15,471 nucleotides of DNA from NCBI GenBank assembly GCA_004552595.1, contig SFNX01000044.1:1-15471 (forward strand). Reading direction: 5' to 3'. The notes beneath the pieces are model-generated. The model was not told the origin of the DNA and did no database searches. It saw only the letters and a list, made by a program, of their open reading frames with translations. The position numbers were made by a program, and so were the translations under genes. Numbering within the stretch: the stretch's first letter is position 1; every line of letters begins with the position of its first letter. Origin of the DNA: Lachnospiraceae bacterium (GTDB lineage: Bacteria; Bacillota; Clostridia; Lachnospirales; Lachnospiraceae). Shown here piece by piece: positions 7,582 to 15,196 of the stretch.

Positions 7582-8031
7582 ATGTTAGAAGAAGTGTTCA
7601 GCGAAGTGTATAATAAATTTAAACTGCATTTTTATAAAAAGCTGTTTGAAAGACTTGGAGACAGAGAAACGTCACTTACTACAGTGGAGACTTTTTGTAT
7701 GGAGACAATTTATGCAATGAAGTCACCTACAATTAATGAGTTTGCAACGTTTCTTGGTATTTCCACGCCAAATGCAGCATATAAAGTAAACAGTCTTGTA
7801 AAGAAAGGCTATCTTGAAAAGATTCAGTCAGAGGATGATAAAAGAGAATTTCATTTAAGGCCTACGAAAAAGTATTTTGACTATTACGATGTGAGCAATG
7901 CCTACAGAAGTAAGGTTATGGAGAGGGCAGCTGAGAGATTTTCAGAGGATGAGCTTAAAAAGCTAGAGGAAATGCTGACAATCATTTCAGAAGAGCTGAT
8001 GAAGGAAGCAGATTATCAGAAACATGAATAA
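7582..8031 (+). CDS. MarR-family regulator, FabT-like
   Basis: This is a 149-residue winged-helix regulator, probably the repressor or modulator of the fab operon, acting as a dimer that senses acyl-ACP or a similar lipid signal, as known for streptococcal FabT. The helix-turn-helix region is seen in INEFATFLGISTPNAAYKVNSLVKKGYLEKIQSEDDKREFHL, with a wing containing the Asp-Lys-Arg pattern of MarR proteins. The sequence (SLTTVETFCMETIYAM) matches my memory of MarR proteins beside Lachnospiraceae fab genes. There it is usually the first gene; here it is the last. ATG 7582 is the likely start, 18 bases after fabZ, but no Shine-Dalgarno sequence is visible, so output may be low or depend on coupling. 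TTG at 7564 is the alternative. Target sites may be the palindromes at 267-342. Confidence 0.85.
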   Translation: MLEEVFSEVYNKFKLHFYKKLFERLGDRETSLTTVETFCMETIYAMKSPTINEFATFLGISTPNAAYKVNSLVKKGYLEKIQSEDDKREFHLRPTKKYFDYYDVSNAYRSKVMERAAERFSEDELKKLEEMLTIISEELMKEADYQKHE

Positions 8032-8035
8032 ATTT

Positions 8036-8061
8036 ACCCGGCAAATAAAGCCGGGTTTTTT
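8036..8061 (+). terminator. Intrinsic terminator ending the fab operon
   Basis: ACCCGGC (8036-8042) pairs perfectly with GCCGGGT (8050-8056) across a 7-base A/T loop, followed by a run of T to 8061. It begins 4 bases after the MarR stop codon and separates the fatty-acid operon from the next transcription unit. Confidence 0.9.
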
Positions 8062-8101
8062 ATTTGAGATTTTCGATTTTTTATTTTGATATAAAAATGT
8101 G

Positions 8102-8130
8102 TTGACAAAGTTTAAACATGAGAGTATATT
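8102..8130 (+). promoter_or_regulatory. Sigma-A promoter of the GntR-ABC unit
   Basis: A perfect -35 TTGACA (8102-8107) and a near-consensus -10 TATATT (8125-8130) are 17 bases apart. Transcription should start around 8137, inside the inverted repeat described next, so a bound repressor would block it directly. Confidence 0.85.
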
Positions 8131-8158
8131 AACTGTACTAGATGTGTTAATACAGTTA
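8130..8158. promoter_or_regulatory. Inverted-repeat operator, probable GntR (YtrA-type) site
   Basis: TAACTGTA (8130-8137) and TACAGTTA (8151-8158) form a perfect 8-bp inverted repeat with a 13-base spacer, covering the end of the -10 box and the transcription start. From memory, the B. subtilis YtrA site is AGTGTA-N13-TACACT, and the present ACTGTA-N13-TACAGT has the same geometry and differs at one base per arm. The next gene encodes a YtrA-type regulator, so self-repression is the simplest reading. Confidence 0.7.
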
Positions 8159-8190
8159 GAATTAAAATAATTTTTTGAAAGGGAGGAAAA

Positions 8191-8535
8191 ATGATCACAC
8201 TTGATTATAGAGATAAACGACCTATATATGAGCAGATTATTGAAGGAATACAAAAGCTGATTATATCTGAAGTTTTTAAAGTTGATGAAAAACTTCCTTC
8301 AGTGAGAAGTCTCGCAATGGAAATGTCAATAAACCCCAATACTATTCAACGTGCATATATGCAGCTTGAGCAGGAAGGATGGATTTATTCGGTAAAAGGA
8401 AAAGGAAATTTCGTCAGTGAAAAAGAAAGATGGCTTTCATCTAAAAAGAAAGTTGCGCTTGATACACTGCGTAAGGAAATTGAGAAGGCTAAGGAGCTTG
8501 GAGTTACAAAAGAAGAAATTATTAATCTTTTGTAG
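8191..8535 (+). CDS. GntR-family transcriptional regulator, YtrA type
   Basis: This is a 114-residue DNA-binding repressor of the short YtrA subfamily, which lacks the large ligand-binding domain of other GntR proteins. The winged helix covers about residues 10-77: PIYEQIIEGIQKLIIS, then LPSVRSLAMEMSINPNTIQRAYMQLEQEGWIYSVKGKGNFVS, the canonical GntR pattern. A short helical tail rich in Lys/Glu follows and probably dimerises. Known members sit first in operons with ABC transporters and respond to cell-envelope antibiotics or other export needs. The gene here is likewise followed by an ATPase and a permease. The ribosome site AAAGGGAGG (8178-8186) is strong and fixes the start. The inverted repeat at 8130-8158 is the likely autoregulatory site. 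Confidence 0.92.
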   Translation: MITLDYRDKRPIYEQIIEGIQKLIISEVFKVDEKLPSVRSLAMEMSINPNTIQRAYMQLEQEGWIYSVKGKGNFVSEKERWLSSKKKVALDTLRKEIEKAKELGVTKEEIINLL

Positions 8536-8568
8536 GTATTAGACAGAATATTTAAGAAGGGATATGAA

Positions 8569-9471
8569 ATGATAGAAGTAACAAATATTACAAAATCTTT
8601 TGATGATATCAAAGCAATTGACTCTGTTACGGCAAGCATTCAGGAAGGACAGGTATTCGGACTTATCGGTACTAACGGAGCCGGAAAGTCAACATTTTTA
8701 AGAATACTATGCGGTGTATTAAAGCCTGAAGCAGGAAATGTAACAATTGACGGTGAAGATGTGTATGAAAATGAAAGGGTTAAGCAGAAAGTATTTTATA
8801 TATCTGATGAACAGCACTTTTTCAGGGGCTTAACTCCAATAGAGATGCGAGATTTTTATGCAAATGTATATGAGAATTATGATAAAGAAAAATTCAATAC
8901 ATTATTAAAGAAGTTCGGACTTGATGAAAACAGGAAAATTTCAACCTTTTCAAAGGGTATGAAAAAACAGCTGTCAGTAATTCTTGGAATAAGTGCGAAT
9001 ACAAAATATCTTCTCTGTGATGAGACGTTTGACGGACTTGACCCTGTAATGAGACAGGCAGTGAAAAGTTTATTTGCAGCCGAAATGGAAGATAACGGGA
9101 TGACTCCTATTATTGCAAGCCACAACTTAAGAGAGCTTGAGGACATATGCGACCATGTCGGTCTTTTGCATAAGGGAGGAATTCTTTTCTCTAAAGATTT
9201 AGATGATTTGAAATGCAACATTCATAAAATACAGTGTGTATTTAATACAGATGAGGCGGCAAAAGAATTTATTGATAATATGAAACCGGTAAATACCGAG
9301 GTCAGAGGAAGACTTTATACAATTACGGTTAATGGAACAAGAGATGAGATTGATGATGCTATTGCAACATCAGATACACTATTTGCTGAGGTACTTCCAC
9401 TCTCGCTTGAAGAAATATTTATTAGCGAGACAGAGGTTAAGGGATATGATATTAGAAATCTTATTCTTTAA
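8569..9471 (+). CDS. ABC transporter ATP-binding protein
   Basis: This 300-residue cytoplasmic ATPase powers the membrane protein encoded next. Walker A is GTNGAGKST at residues 34-42. The signature is STFSKGMKKQ near 125-134, the divergent form common in YtrB/CcmA-like exporters in place of LSGGQ. Walker B with catalytic Glu152 is in YLLCDETFDGLDP, and the switch histidine is His185 in ASHNLREL. About 90 residues after the nucleotide-binding domain form a C-terminal extension. It lies 33 bases after the GntR gene, with AAGAAGGGA (8554-8562) as ribosome site, and ends 23 bases before the permease. The substrate cannot be read from sequence. The GntR neighbour suggests export or protection linked to the envelope. 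Confidence 0.93.
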   Translation: MIEVTNITKSFDDIKAIDSVTASIQEGQVFGLIGTNGAGKSTFLRILCGVLKPEAGNVTIDGEDVYENERVKQKVFYISDEQHFFRGLTPIEMRDFYANVYENYDKEKFNTLLKKFGLDENRKISTFSKGMKKQLSVILGISANTKYLLCDETFDGLDPVMRQAVKSLFAAEMEDNGMTPIIASHNLRELEDICDHVGLLHKGGILFSKDLDDLKCNIHKIQCVFNTDEAAKEFIDNMKPVNTEVRGRLYTITVNGTRDEIDDAIATSDTLFAEVLPLSLEEIFISETEVKGYDIRNLIL

Positions 9472-9494
9472 TAAGATTGGAAACGAGGATAGAC

Positions 9495-11831
9495 ATGAAG
9501 AATATTATTAAAAATAACCTAAAACAGAAAATATGGTTAACAGGCTGCGTAACATTATTGTTTGCGTTAGTCGGACCTATGATGCTTTTGATGTCATATG
9601 AGAATGAGAAGAAATTTGCCTTGACAAAGGAATCGCTTATTCAGGCAATGGAGCGCTTCTTCTTACCTAACATTTTTTGCGATTTTGTACCGACAATAAT
9701 TGCGTGTGCAGTAATTGCAGTTGTATTTTTCGGGTATTTGTTTTCTAAAAAGCAGGTTGATTTATATCATTCAATACCTGTAAACAGAAAGAATTTATTT
9801 ATATGCAATTACATTTCCGGCGTTATAGTATATTTAATTGCTCTTTTTGTAGATAATGTACTCTGTATTCTTGTAGCAATTCCAAATCAGTTTATGAGTG
9901 CTACTTCATGGAAGAATTTAATTATTGCTTTACTTATCAATACAGTACACTTTTTATTCGGCTATTCAGTTACAATTATCGGTATTATGCTTACAGGTAA
10001 TGTACTTACTGCTGTTGGAGGTACTGCTGCAATATCTTTGTTCTTTCCTGCAGTATTTGAAATCAGTAAGTATTTGGAAGGATACTTCTATGTGACATAT
10101 TCGGGTAATTATTCCGTGAACCCTGCCCTCACTGTGAAGTACTCATGGCTTTCTCCTTTATCTTCATATGCAACTATAATTGATAGATGCTTAAATATGA
10201 ACAATTATTATTATTTCGAAGATTCTTTCTCAGTAATACCGGCACTTATTATGCCTCTTATAATGACAATTGTTGCAGTAGTTGCAGGATATTTAATTTA
10301 TACTAAGAGACCATCAGAAGCTGCAGGAAGAGCTATAGCTTTCAGTAAATTACGTAGATTTATTGAAATTCCGCTTGTTATAATTTGCGGACTTCTTGGT
10401 GTCGTATTTACAACAAGTTCGGTTAATACATATAAGAGTGTATGGGTATGGATTGGACTTGTACTTGGAGTTTTATTATCACACTTTGTACTTGAAGTAA
10501 TTATTAATGAAAGCTTTAAGTCAATACTGTCACATAAGATTCAGCTTTTATGTACGCTTGCAGCTACTTGTGCAATAGTGCTAGTATTCTTCTTCGATAT
10601 GACAGGTTATGATAAGTTCATTCCTGATAAAAACAAAGTCGTATCTTGTGGTGTTTATTTTGATGATATTGATACTAATTTAAATATTATGGAAGTATCT
10701 GAAAATGTTAACAATAACGGCTTCTATGAAGTCTCCTATAAAGACGGAGCGACGTATGCTTTTGCTAACAGGTTTACGGATGCAGCGATTATCGAAAAGA
10801 TTATTGGAATAGCAAGTATCGGCACTACATGTGTAGATGATATGATTGAAGAAAAATACAATAATAATGATTCTGCATATTACTACGAAAGAGACTATTA
10901 CTCAAAAGCATCAGCTAAAGAATCAGTTAATATATCACTTGAGGACAGTGAAGAAGAAGGATTATCTTACGATGAAGAATATAAAAAGGCTAAGCAGTGG
11001 ATGGAAACGAACGGAATTCACAAGCTTGAAAATGAAAACGTAAGAAAAACTTCTATCAGGGTATGTTATGAATTAAACGGCGGCAAAATCGTCACAAGAT
11101 ATTACAATATTCCTTTATCCAAGGTATTAAGTGCAATAAACGAAGTATATAAAACAGAAGAATACAAGGATGTTCACTTTAATTTGGATGATGAAGTTAA
11201 AAAGGATGTAATACACAAGGTTGATGTGTATGACGGATTTGAAAGTAAGATAGTATCTGTTACAGGGGATGAGAAGGACAGACTTTTAAGAACATATTTA
11301 TCTGAGCTTAAAACGATGGATATTGACACTATTAGCAATGTACCGATTGGAAGAATTGCTCCGCTTGTTAAGGTATCGGATGTATATGATGAAACATTCT
11401 CAGGATATTACATTTATCCTGAATTTACCAAGACAATCGATCTTATTAAGTCTTATGGAGCCGATACGAAATATTTAACAAACGAAATATCAGTTGATGA
11501 ACTTATTTCAATAGGCGTTAATGCTTACAACCGTTACGGCTACAGTAATGATGAAACACTTTATGTTGATAACTTAACATATGATATCGAAAATGATGCC
11601 GAATTCTTAAAGGAGTTTGCGCCAAAGATTATTAATTCAAACAATGCCTGGACAAACAATCTTCTTATCTCAGAGAAGACAAATAGTGATAATACAGGGA
11701 TTGATATAAGCGCAACTATTAAGCCTGATAAAGGAATCCAGAAATATTGCTCACTTATTATTAAAGACGGAAAGGTTCCTGAAAGGATAGATAAAGACAT
11801 AGTTATCGGAATATATAAAGAAAACAGATAA
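9495..11831 (+). CDS. ABC transporter permease with large non-membrane C-terminal half
   Basis: This 778-residue membrane protein is the presumed partner of the upstream ATPase. Roughly the first 370 residues carry about nine hydrophobic segments, the first near residues 14-32 and the second near 63-82, followed by the basic loop FSKKQVDLYHSIPVNRKNLF, typical of ABC-2-like permeases in YtrA-linked operons. After the last segment (ending in VLVFFFDMTG) about 395 residues are hydrophilic, rich in Asp, Asn, Tyr and Lys, with no membrane span. If the odd number of spans is right and the N-terminus is cytoplasmic, this half lies outside the cell. I recall a domain of unknown function (DUF6449) in such permeases but cannot confirm the match. 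ATG 9495 is chosen because GAGG lies at 9485-9488; TTG at 9477 is also in frame. Confidence 0.8.
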   Translation: MKNIIKNNLKQKIWLTGCVTLLFALVGPMMLLMSYENEKKFALTKESLIQAMERFFLPNIFCDFVPTIIACAVIAVVFFGYLFSKKQVDLYHSIPVNRKNLFICNYISGVIVYLIALFVDNVLCILVAIPNQFMSATSWKNLIIALLINTVHFLFGYSVTIIGIMLTGNVLTAVGGTAAISLFFPAVFEISKYLEGYFYVTYSGNYSVNPALTVKYSWLSPLSSYATIIDRCLNMNNYYYFEDSFSVIPALIMPLIMTIVAVVAGYLIYTKRPSEAAGRAIAFSKLRRFIEIPLVIICGLLGVVFTTSSVNTYKSVWVWIGLVLGVLLSHFVLEVIINESFKSILSHKIQLLCTLAATCAIVLVFFFDMTGYDKFIPDKNKVVSCGVYFDDIDTNLNIMEVSENVNNNGFYEVSYKDGATYAFANRFTDAAIIEKIIGIASIGTTCVDDMIEEKYNNNDSAYYYERDYYSKASAKESVNISLEDSEEEGLSYDEEYKKAKQWMETNGIHKLENENVRKTSIRVCYELNGGKIVTRYYNIPLSKVLSAINEVYKTEEYKDVHFNLDDEVKKDVIHKVDVYDGFESKIVSVTGDEKDRLLRTYLSELKTMDIDTISNVPIGRIAPLVKVSDVYDETFSGYYIYPEFTKTIDLIKSYGADTKYLTNEISVDELISIGVNAYNRYGYSNDETLYVDNLTYDIENDAEFLKEFAPKIINSNNAWTNNLLISEKTNSDNTGIDISATIKPDKGIQKYCSLIIKDGKVPERIDKDIVIGIYKENR

Positions 11832-11870
11832 ATTAAGCGTGTGATGTGGCTTCATATATGTTAAAGTGAT

Positions 11871-13016
11871 ATGATGAAAGAAAAATTAAGAATTGAGACA
11901 TATATGAAGAACCGCGTTACATACTTAGATCTTGCAAAGGGTATTGGCATAATTCTTGTCGTACTCGGACATATGGAAAATATAAGCTCAGAACTTAGAA
12001 TATGGATATCTTCGTTTCATATGCCGCTTTTCTTCGTTATCTCGGGAATGCTTCTAGCCCTAAAGGGAGCAGATAAACCGATTATTAACGACGTTAAAAG
12101 CGGCGATGAGATGAAGATTTTTGTCGTTAAGACAGCTAAAGGTCTGCTAGTGCCTTACCTTTGGTTCTCACTTATTTATATTCCCATTGATATTATGAAT
12201 TTGTTCATTCATAATGTCGACACACATACGTTTATTCAGAATATTCTTGATTCACTGACATTTAGCGGGGTATCTGTAATGTGGTTTCTGCCGGCACTGT
12301 TTTTGGCAGAAATAGTTGCAATGTTTATTATTTCCAGGGCAAGAAAATATCCTCTAATGATTGTCTTTTCACTCTCATTATCGGTTATTTCATATGTAAT
12401 ATGGACTAATATTAAGCTTTTGTATGATGCATATTCATCAATTTACTTTTTTGCCACTACTCTTGGATTTGTAAGGGTATTTTTACGTGCCATTACATTG
12501 AATTTTCATGTTGTGATCGGATTTTTAATGTATAAATTAATTGAATATGCAAAGGATAAATGGATTAAGGATAATGATAATAGAGTAAGGGGATTTGATA
12601 TTGCAGCAGGTGTCATTTTATTTGCTGTTAATATGGGACTTTGCCTTAAAAATGGTGCTGTTGACAATCATTTCTTAACGCTTAATAATCTTTTCTTATA
12701 TTATTTATGTGCATTTATCGGTTCGATGGCGATAATACTTATATGTAAAGGGATAAATTCAATTCCGTTTATTGAATATTTTGGAAAGAATTCGTTAATA
12801 ATAATGGCTACACATCTGCAGTGCTACATTCTTTATGCAGGGATTCTTATTGCTATTGCCATTGATGCTTATGTGACAAGGGCAAAATCTTACGTATATA
12901 TGTTTAATTCAGTAGTGTTTACTATGCTTATTGAAGTAGCAATAATTACCGTTATTAACAGGTTCTTCCCGTTTATCATAGGGAAAGGCAGCATTAAGGA
13001 ATTATTTAAAAAATAG
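11871..13016 (+). CDS. Membrane O-acyltransferase (acyltransferase 3 family)
   Basis: This is a polytopic enzyme of 381 residues that probably transfers acetyl or another acyl group from a cytoplasmic donor to a cell-surface glycan or envelope molecule. The N-terminal signature is YLDLAKGIGIILVVLGH, with the family histidine at residue 34, followed by SSFHMPLFFVISGMLLAL and the PYLWFS segment. About ten hydrophobic segments fill the length. Unlike OatA, there is no SGNH esterase-like domain after the membrane part, so it is a stand-alone acyltransferase. It starts 39 bases after the permease with no terminator between, so co-transcription with the ABC genes is likely. Ribosome sites are weak for both ATG 11871 and the alternative ATG 11904. 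Its stop codon abuts the stop of the opposing gene. The true acceptor is unknown. Confidence 0.85.
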   Translation: MMKEKLRIETYMKNRVTYLDLAKGIGIILVVLGHMENISSELRIWISSFHMPLFFVISGMLLALKGADKPIINDVKSGDEMKIFVVKTAKGLLVPYLWFSLIYIPIDIMNLFIHNVDTHTFIQNILDSLTFSGVSVMWFLPALFLAEIVAMFIISRARKYPLMIVFSLSLSVISYVIWTNIKLLYDAYSSIYFFATTLGFVRVFLRAITLNFHVVIGFLMYKLIEYAKDKWIKDNDNRVRGFDIAAGVILFAVNMGLCLKNGAVDNHFLTLNNLFLYYLCAFIGSMAIILICKGINSIPFIEYFGKNSLIIMATHLQCYILYAGILIAIAIDAYVTRAKSYVYMFNSVVFTMLIEVAIITVINRFFPFIIGKGSIKELFKK

Positions 13017-13916
13017 CTACCACTTTTTCTTGTATTCACCGGGAGTGATATTTTCAACTTTCTTAAAGCTTCGTATGAAATAATTGACGTCTTCATAGCC
13101 TACGCGGTTGGCTATTTCGGTAGTCGATAAATCACTGAATCTGAGAAGGTGCTTAGCTTTTGTGATTCGCATATTTATTATATAGTTATTGACGCTTGTG
13201 CCGTATTGCTCCTTGAACATATGCGAAAGATAGTATTTGCTTATTCCGTATTTTAATGAGAGAAAGTCAAGCCTTATATCTTTATTATAGTTTTCTTCAA
13301 TATATTCTCTGATAAGTCTTAAATCTTTTCTTTTCTCTGATGAAAATGATGACTCATTATCGTTTAATGATTTATTCCAGCTTTCCTTCATAATGTTTAA
13401 AAGAAGTGAGCTTAGCTTCTCATGAATCTCCATATCTTTAAGATATGATGATGAATCAGCAATTGTATGTATTTCATCTATAATATCTGTAATTATTTTC
13501 GGGTCGGGAGCCCTGAATACTACTTTGCCACCGCGTTCCTTGTATTTTTCATAAATTGCATCCATATTTGTTCCGTAAAAATGAACCCATTTAAGCGTCC
13601 ATAAATCCGATGAGGATGTATGTTCATAAGCGTTCATGCAGTTTAAAAACACGCAGTCGCCCGGCTGCACATTGTATTCTTCCGATAAGTATTTAACACT
13701 TCCGGAGCCCTTCGTAACGATAAAAAACAAAAAAGACGACAGATTTTCACGAAATGAAGTATGCCTTTTTATCGATGTAAGTTCTCCGACTTCCTGTAAA
13801 AAGGTGAGGTTTGATTTAGCAAAATTTGACGGGGTATAAATAGTTCGTTTTGAATTAACTAAAGGTCCCGCAAAATATCCGTTATTAAGTTCCTTTTTGT
13901 TTTCAATTTTACCCAT
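13017..13916 (-). CDS. AraC-family transcriptional regulator
   Basis: This 299-residue regulator has an N-terminal cupin-like sensor (about residues 45-125, with GSGSVKYLSEEYNVQPGDCVFLNCMNAYEHTSS) and a C-terminal double helix-turn-helix (about 195-299). The first helix pair includes LDFLSLKYGISKYYLSHMFKEQYGTSVNNYI, and the second TTEIANRVGYEDVNYFIRSFKKVENITPGEYKKKW, the standard AraC/XylS signature. Such proteins usually sense a sugar or other small ligand and bind direct repeats. The gene is divergent from gmd, so the GDP-fucose genes are a candidate target, though AraC proteins also control distant loci. Its stop directly touches that of the acyltransferase gene on the other strand. The start ATG has only a poor ribosome site, so the exact N-terminus is less certain. 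Confidence 0.9.
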   Translation of the reverse strand: MGKIENKKELNNGYFAGPLVNSKRTIYTPSNFAKSNLTFLQEVGELTSIKRHTSFRENLSSFLFFIVTKGSGSVKYLSEEYNVQPGDCVFLNCMNAYEHTSSSDLWTLKWVHFYGTNMDAIYEKYKERGGKVVFRAPDPKIITDIIDEIHTIADSSSYLKDMEIHEKLSSLLLNIMKESWNKSLNDNESSFSSEKRKDLRLIREYIEENYNKDIRLDFLSLKYGISKYYLSHMFKEQYGTSVNNYIINMRITKAKHLLRFSDLSTTEIANRVGYEDVNYFIRSFKKVENITPGEYKKKW

Positions 13917-14097
13917 AAGACATTATTAACACACTTTACCCGGAATTGCAAAGCAAGATTGTGCTATTATTTAACAAGATTATCTATTTAATTATGTATT
14001 TATTGTTGTAAAATATAGACATTACGGGTGAGGAAGCACCAAAAATACATAATAACAATTGTGCTAATATGCGACAATTACAGGAGGACTATATATA
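13917..14097. promoter_or_regulatory. Divergent intergenic region with a 13-bp direct repeat
   Basis: This 181-bp spacer must hold the promoters of both the AraC-type gene and gmd. ATTGTGCTATTAT (13958-13970) and ATTGTGCTAATAT (14058-14070) match in 12 of 13 bases and start exactly 100 bp apart. The second copy also forms an inverted repeat AATTGT/ACAATT (14057-14062 with 14074-14079) just before the gmd ribosome site. A possible gmd -10 box is TAAAAT (14009-14014), but no good -35 is present, which would fit an activator-dependent promoter. A small GGTG/CACC hairpin (14027-14040) follows. Assignment to the AraC regulator is inference. Confidence 0.4.
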
Positions 14098-15186
14098 ATG
14101 AAAAAAGCGCTTATTACAGGTGTTACAGGACAGGACGGATCATATCTTTCAGAGTTCCTTTTAGAGAAGGGATATGAGGTTCACGGCGTAATCAGAAGAT
14201 CTTCGGTAGATTACAGAGAGAGAATTGCACATCTTGAGGGAACAAAGAATTTCCATCTTCATTACGGAGATCTTTCGGATTCATCAAGCATTATGTCTCT
14301 TGTCGGAACGATAAGACCGGACGAAATTTACAACCTTGCCGCACAGTCTCACGTACAGGTAAGCTTTGATGTTCCTGAATATACAGCAGATGTTGTAGCA
14401 ACAGGAGTATTAAGAGTATTAGAAGCAGTAAGACTTTGCGGACTTACGGACACATGTAAGATTTATCAGGCTTCAACCTCAGAGCTTTACGGTAAGGTTG
14501 AAGAGGTTCCGCAGAGAGAGACAACTCCTTTCCATCCATACAGCCCATATGCCGTTGCTAAGCAGTATGGATTCTGGATTGTTAAGGAATATCGTGAGGC
14601 CTATAACATGTTCTGCTGTTCGGGAATTTTATTCAATCACGAATCAGAGAGAAGAGGAGAGACATTCGTTACAAGAAAGATTACTCTGGCAGCAGCACGT
14701 ATTGCACAGGGCAAGCAGGATAAGCTTTATCTTGGTAACTTATCATCGCTTCGTGACTGGGGATATGCAAAAGATTACGTTGAGTGTATGTGGTTAATTC
14801 TTCAGAATGATAAGCCTGAGGATTTCGTAATTGCAACAGGAGAGCAGCATTCAGTACGTGAATTTGCTGAGCTTGCATTCCACCATGCAGGAATCGAGCT
14901 TATTTGGCAAGGCGAAGGAATGGATGAAAAGGGAATCGATAAGGCTACCGGTAAGGTAATAGTTGAAGTAAGTCCTGATTTCTATCGCCCTACAGACGTT
15001 GTAAACCTCTGGGGTGACCCTACAAAGGCTAAGACTGAGCTTGGCTGGAATCCTACGAAGACAAGCTTTGAACAGCTCGTTAAGATTATGGTTGAGCACG
15101 ATATGGCTAAGGTTGCCGTAGAACGTGCGGAAGAGCATATCAAGATGAACTTAGAAGAGTATCTTGAAAAAGGTGTAGTTAAATAA
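14098..15186 (+). CDS. gmd: GDP-mannose 4,6-dehydratase
   Basis: This enzyme turns GDP-D-mannose into GDP-4-keto-6-deoxy-D-mannose, first step toward GDP-L-fucose and related deoxysugars for surface polysaccharide. The 362-residue extended short-chain dehydrogenase shows the NADP-binding GVTGQDG (glycines at 8, 11 and 14), the family-specific VIRRSS, and the catalytic set Thr127, Glu129, Tyr151 and Lys155 (STSELYG and YSPYAVAK). The segment NHESERRGETFVTRKIT is diagnostic for Gmd rather than other sugar dehydratases. AGGAGG at 14082-14087 supports the start. The GDP-fucose synthase gene follows after 10 bases. GDP-rhamnose or perosamine routes also use Gmd, but the next gene points to fucose. 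Confidence 0.97.
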   Translation: MKKALITGVTGQDGSYLSEFLLEKGYEVHGVIRRSSVDYRERIAHLEGTKNFHLHYGDLSDSSSIMSLVGTIRPDEIYNLAAQSHVQVSFDVPEYTADVVATGVLRVLEAVRLCGLTDTCKIYQASTSELYGKVEEVPQRETTPFHPYSPYAVAKQYGFWIVKEYREAYNMFCCSGILFNHESERRGETFVTRKITLAAARIAQGKQDKLYLGNLSSLRDWGYAKDYVECMWLILQNDKPEDFVIATGEQHSVREFAELAFHHAGIELIWQGEGMDEKGIDKATGKVIVEVSPDFYRPTDVVNLWGDPTKAKTELGWNPTKTSFEQLVKIMVEHDMAKVAVERAEEHIKMNLEEYLEKGVVK

Positions 15187-15196
15187 GGAAATAATT

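Noticed and set aside
8083..8098. ATTTTGATATAAAAAT as a FabT-like half-palindrome just upstream of the GntR promoter
   Set aside because: The symmetry is weak, the DNA is very AT-rich, and the next gene is unrelated to lipid synthesis.
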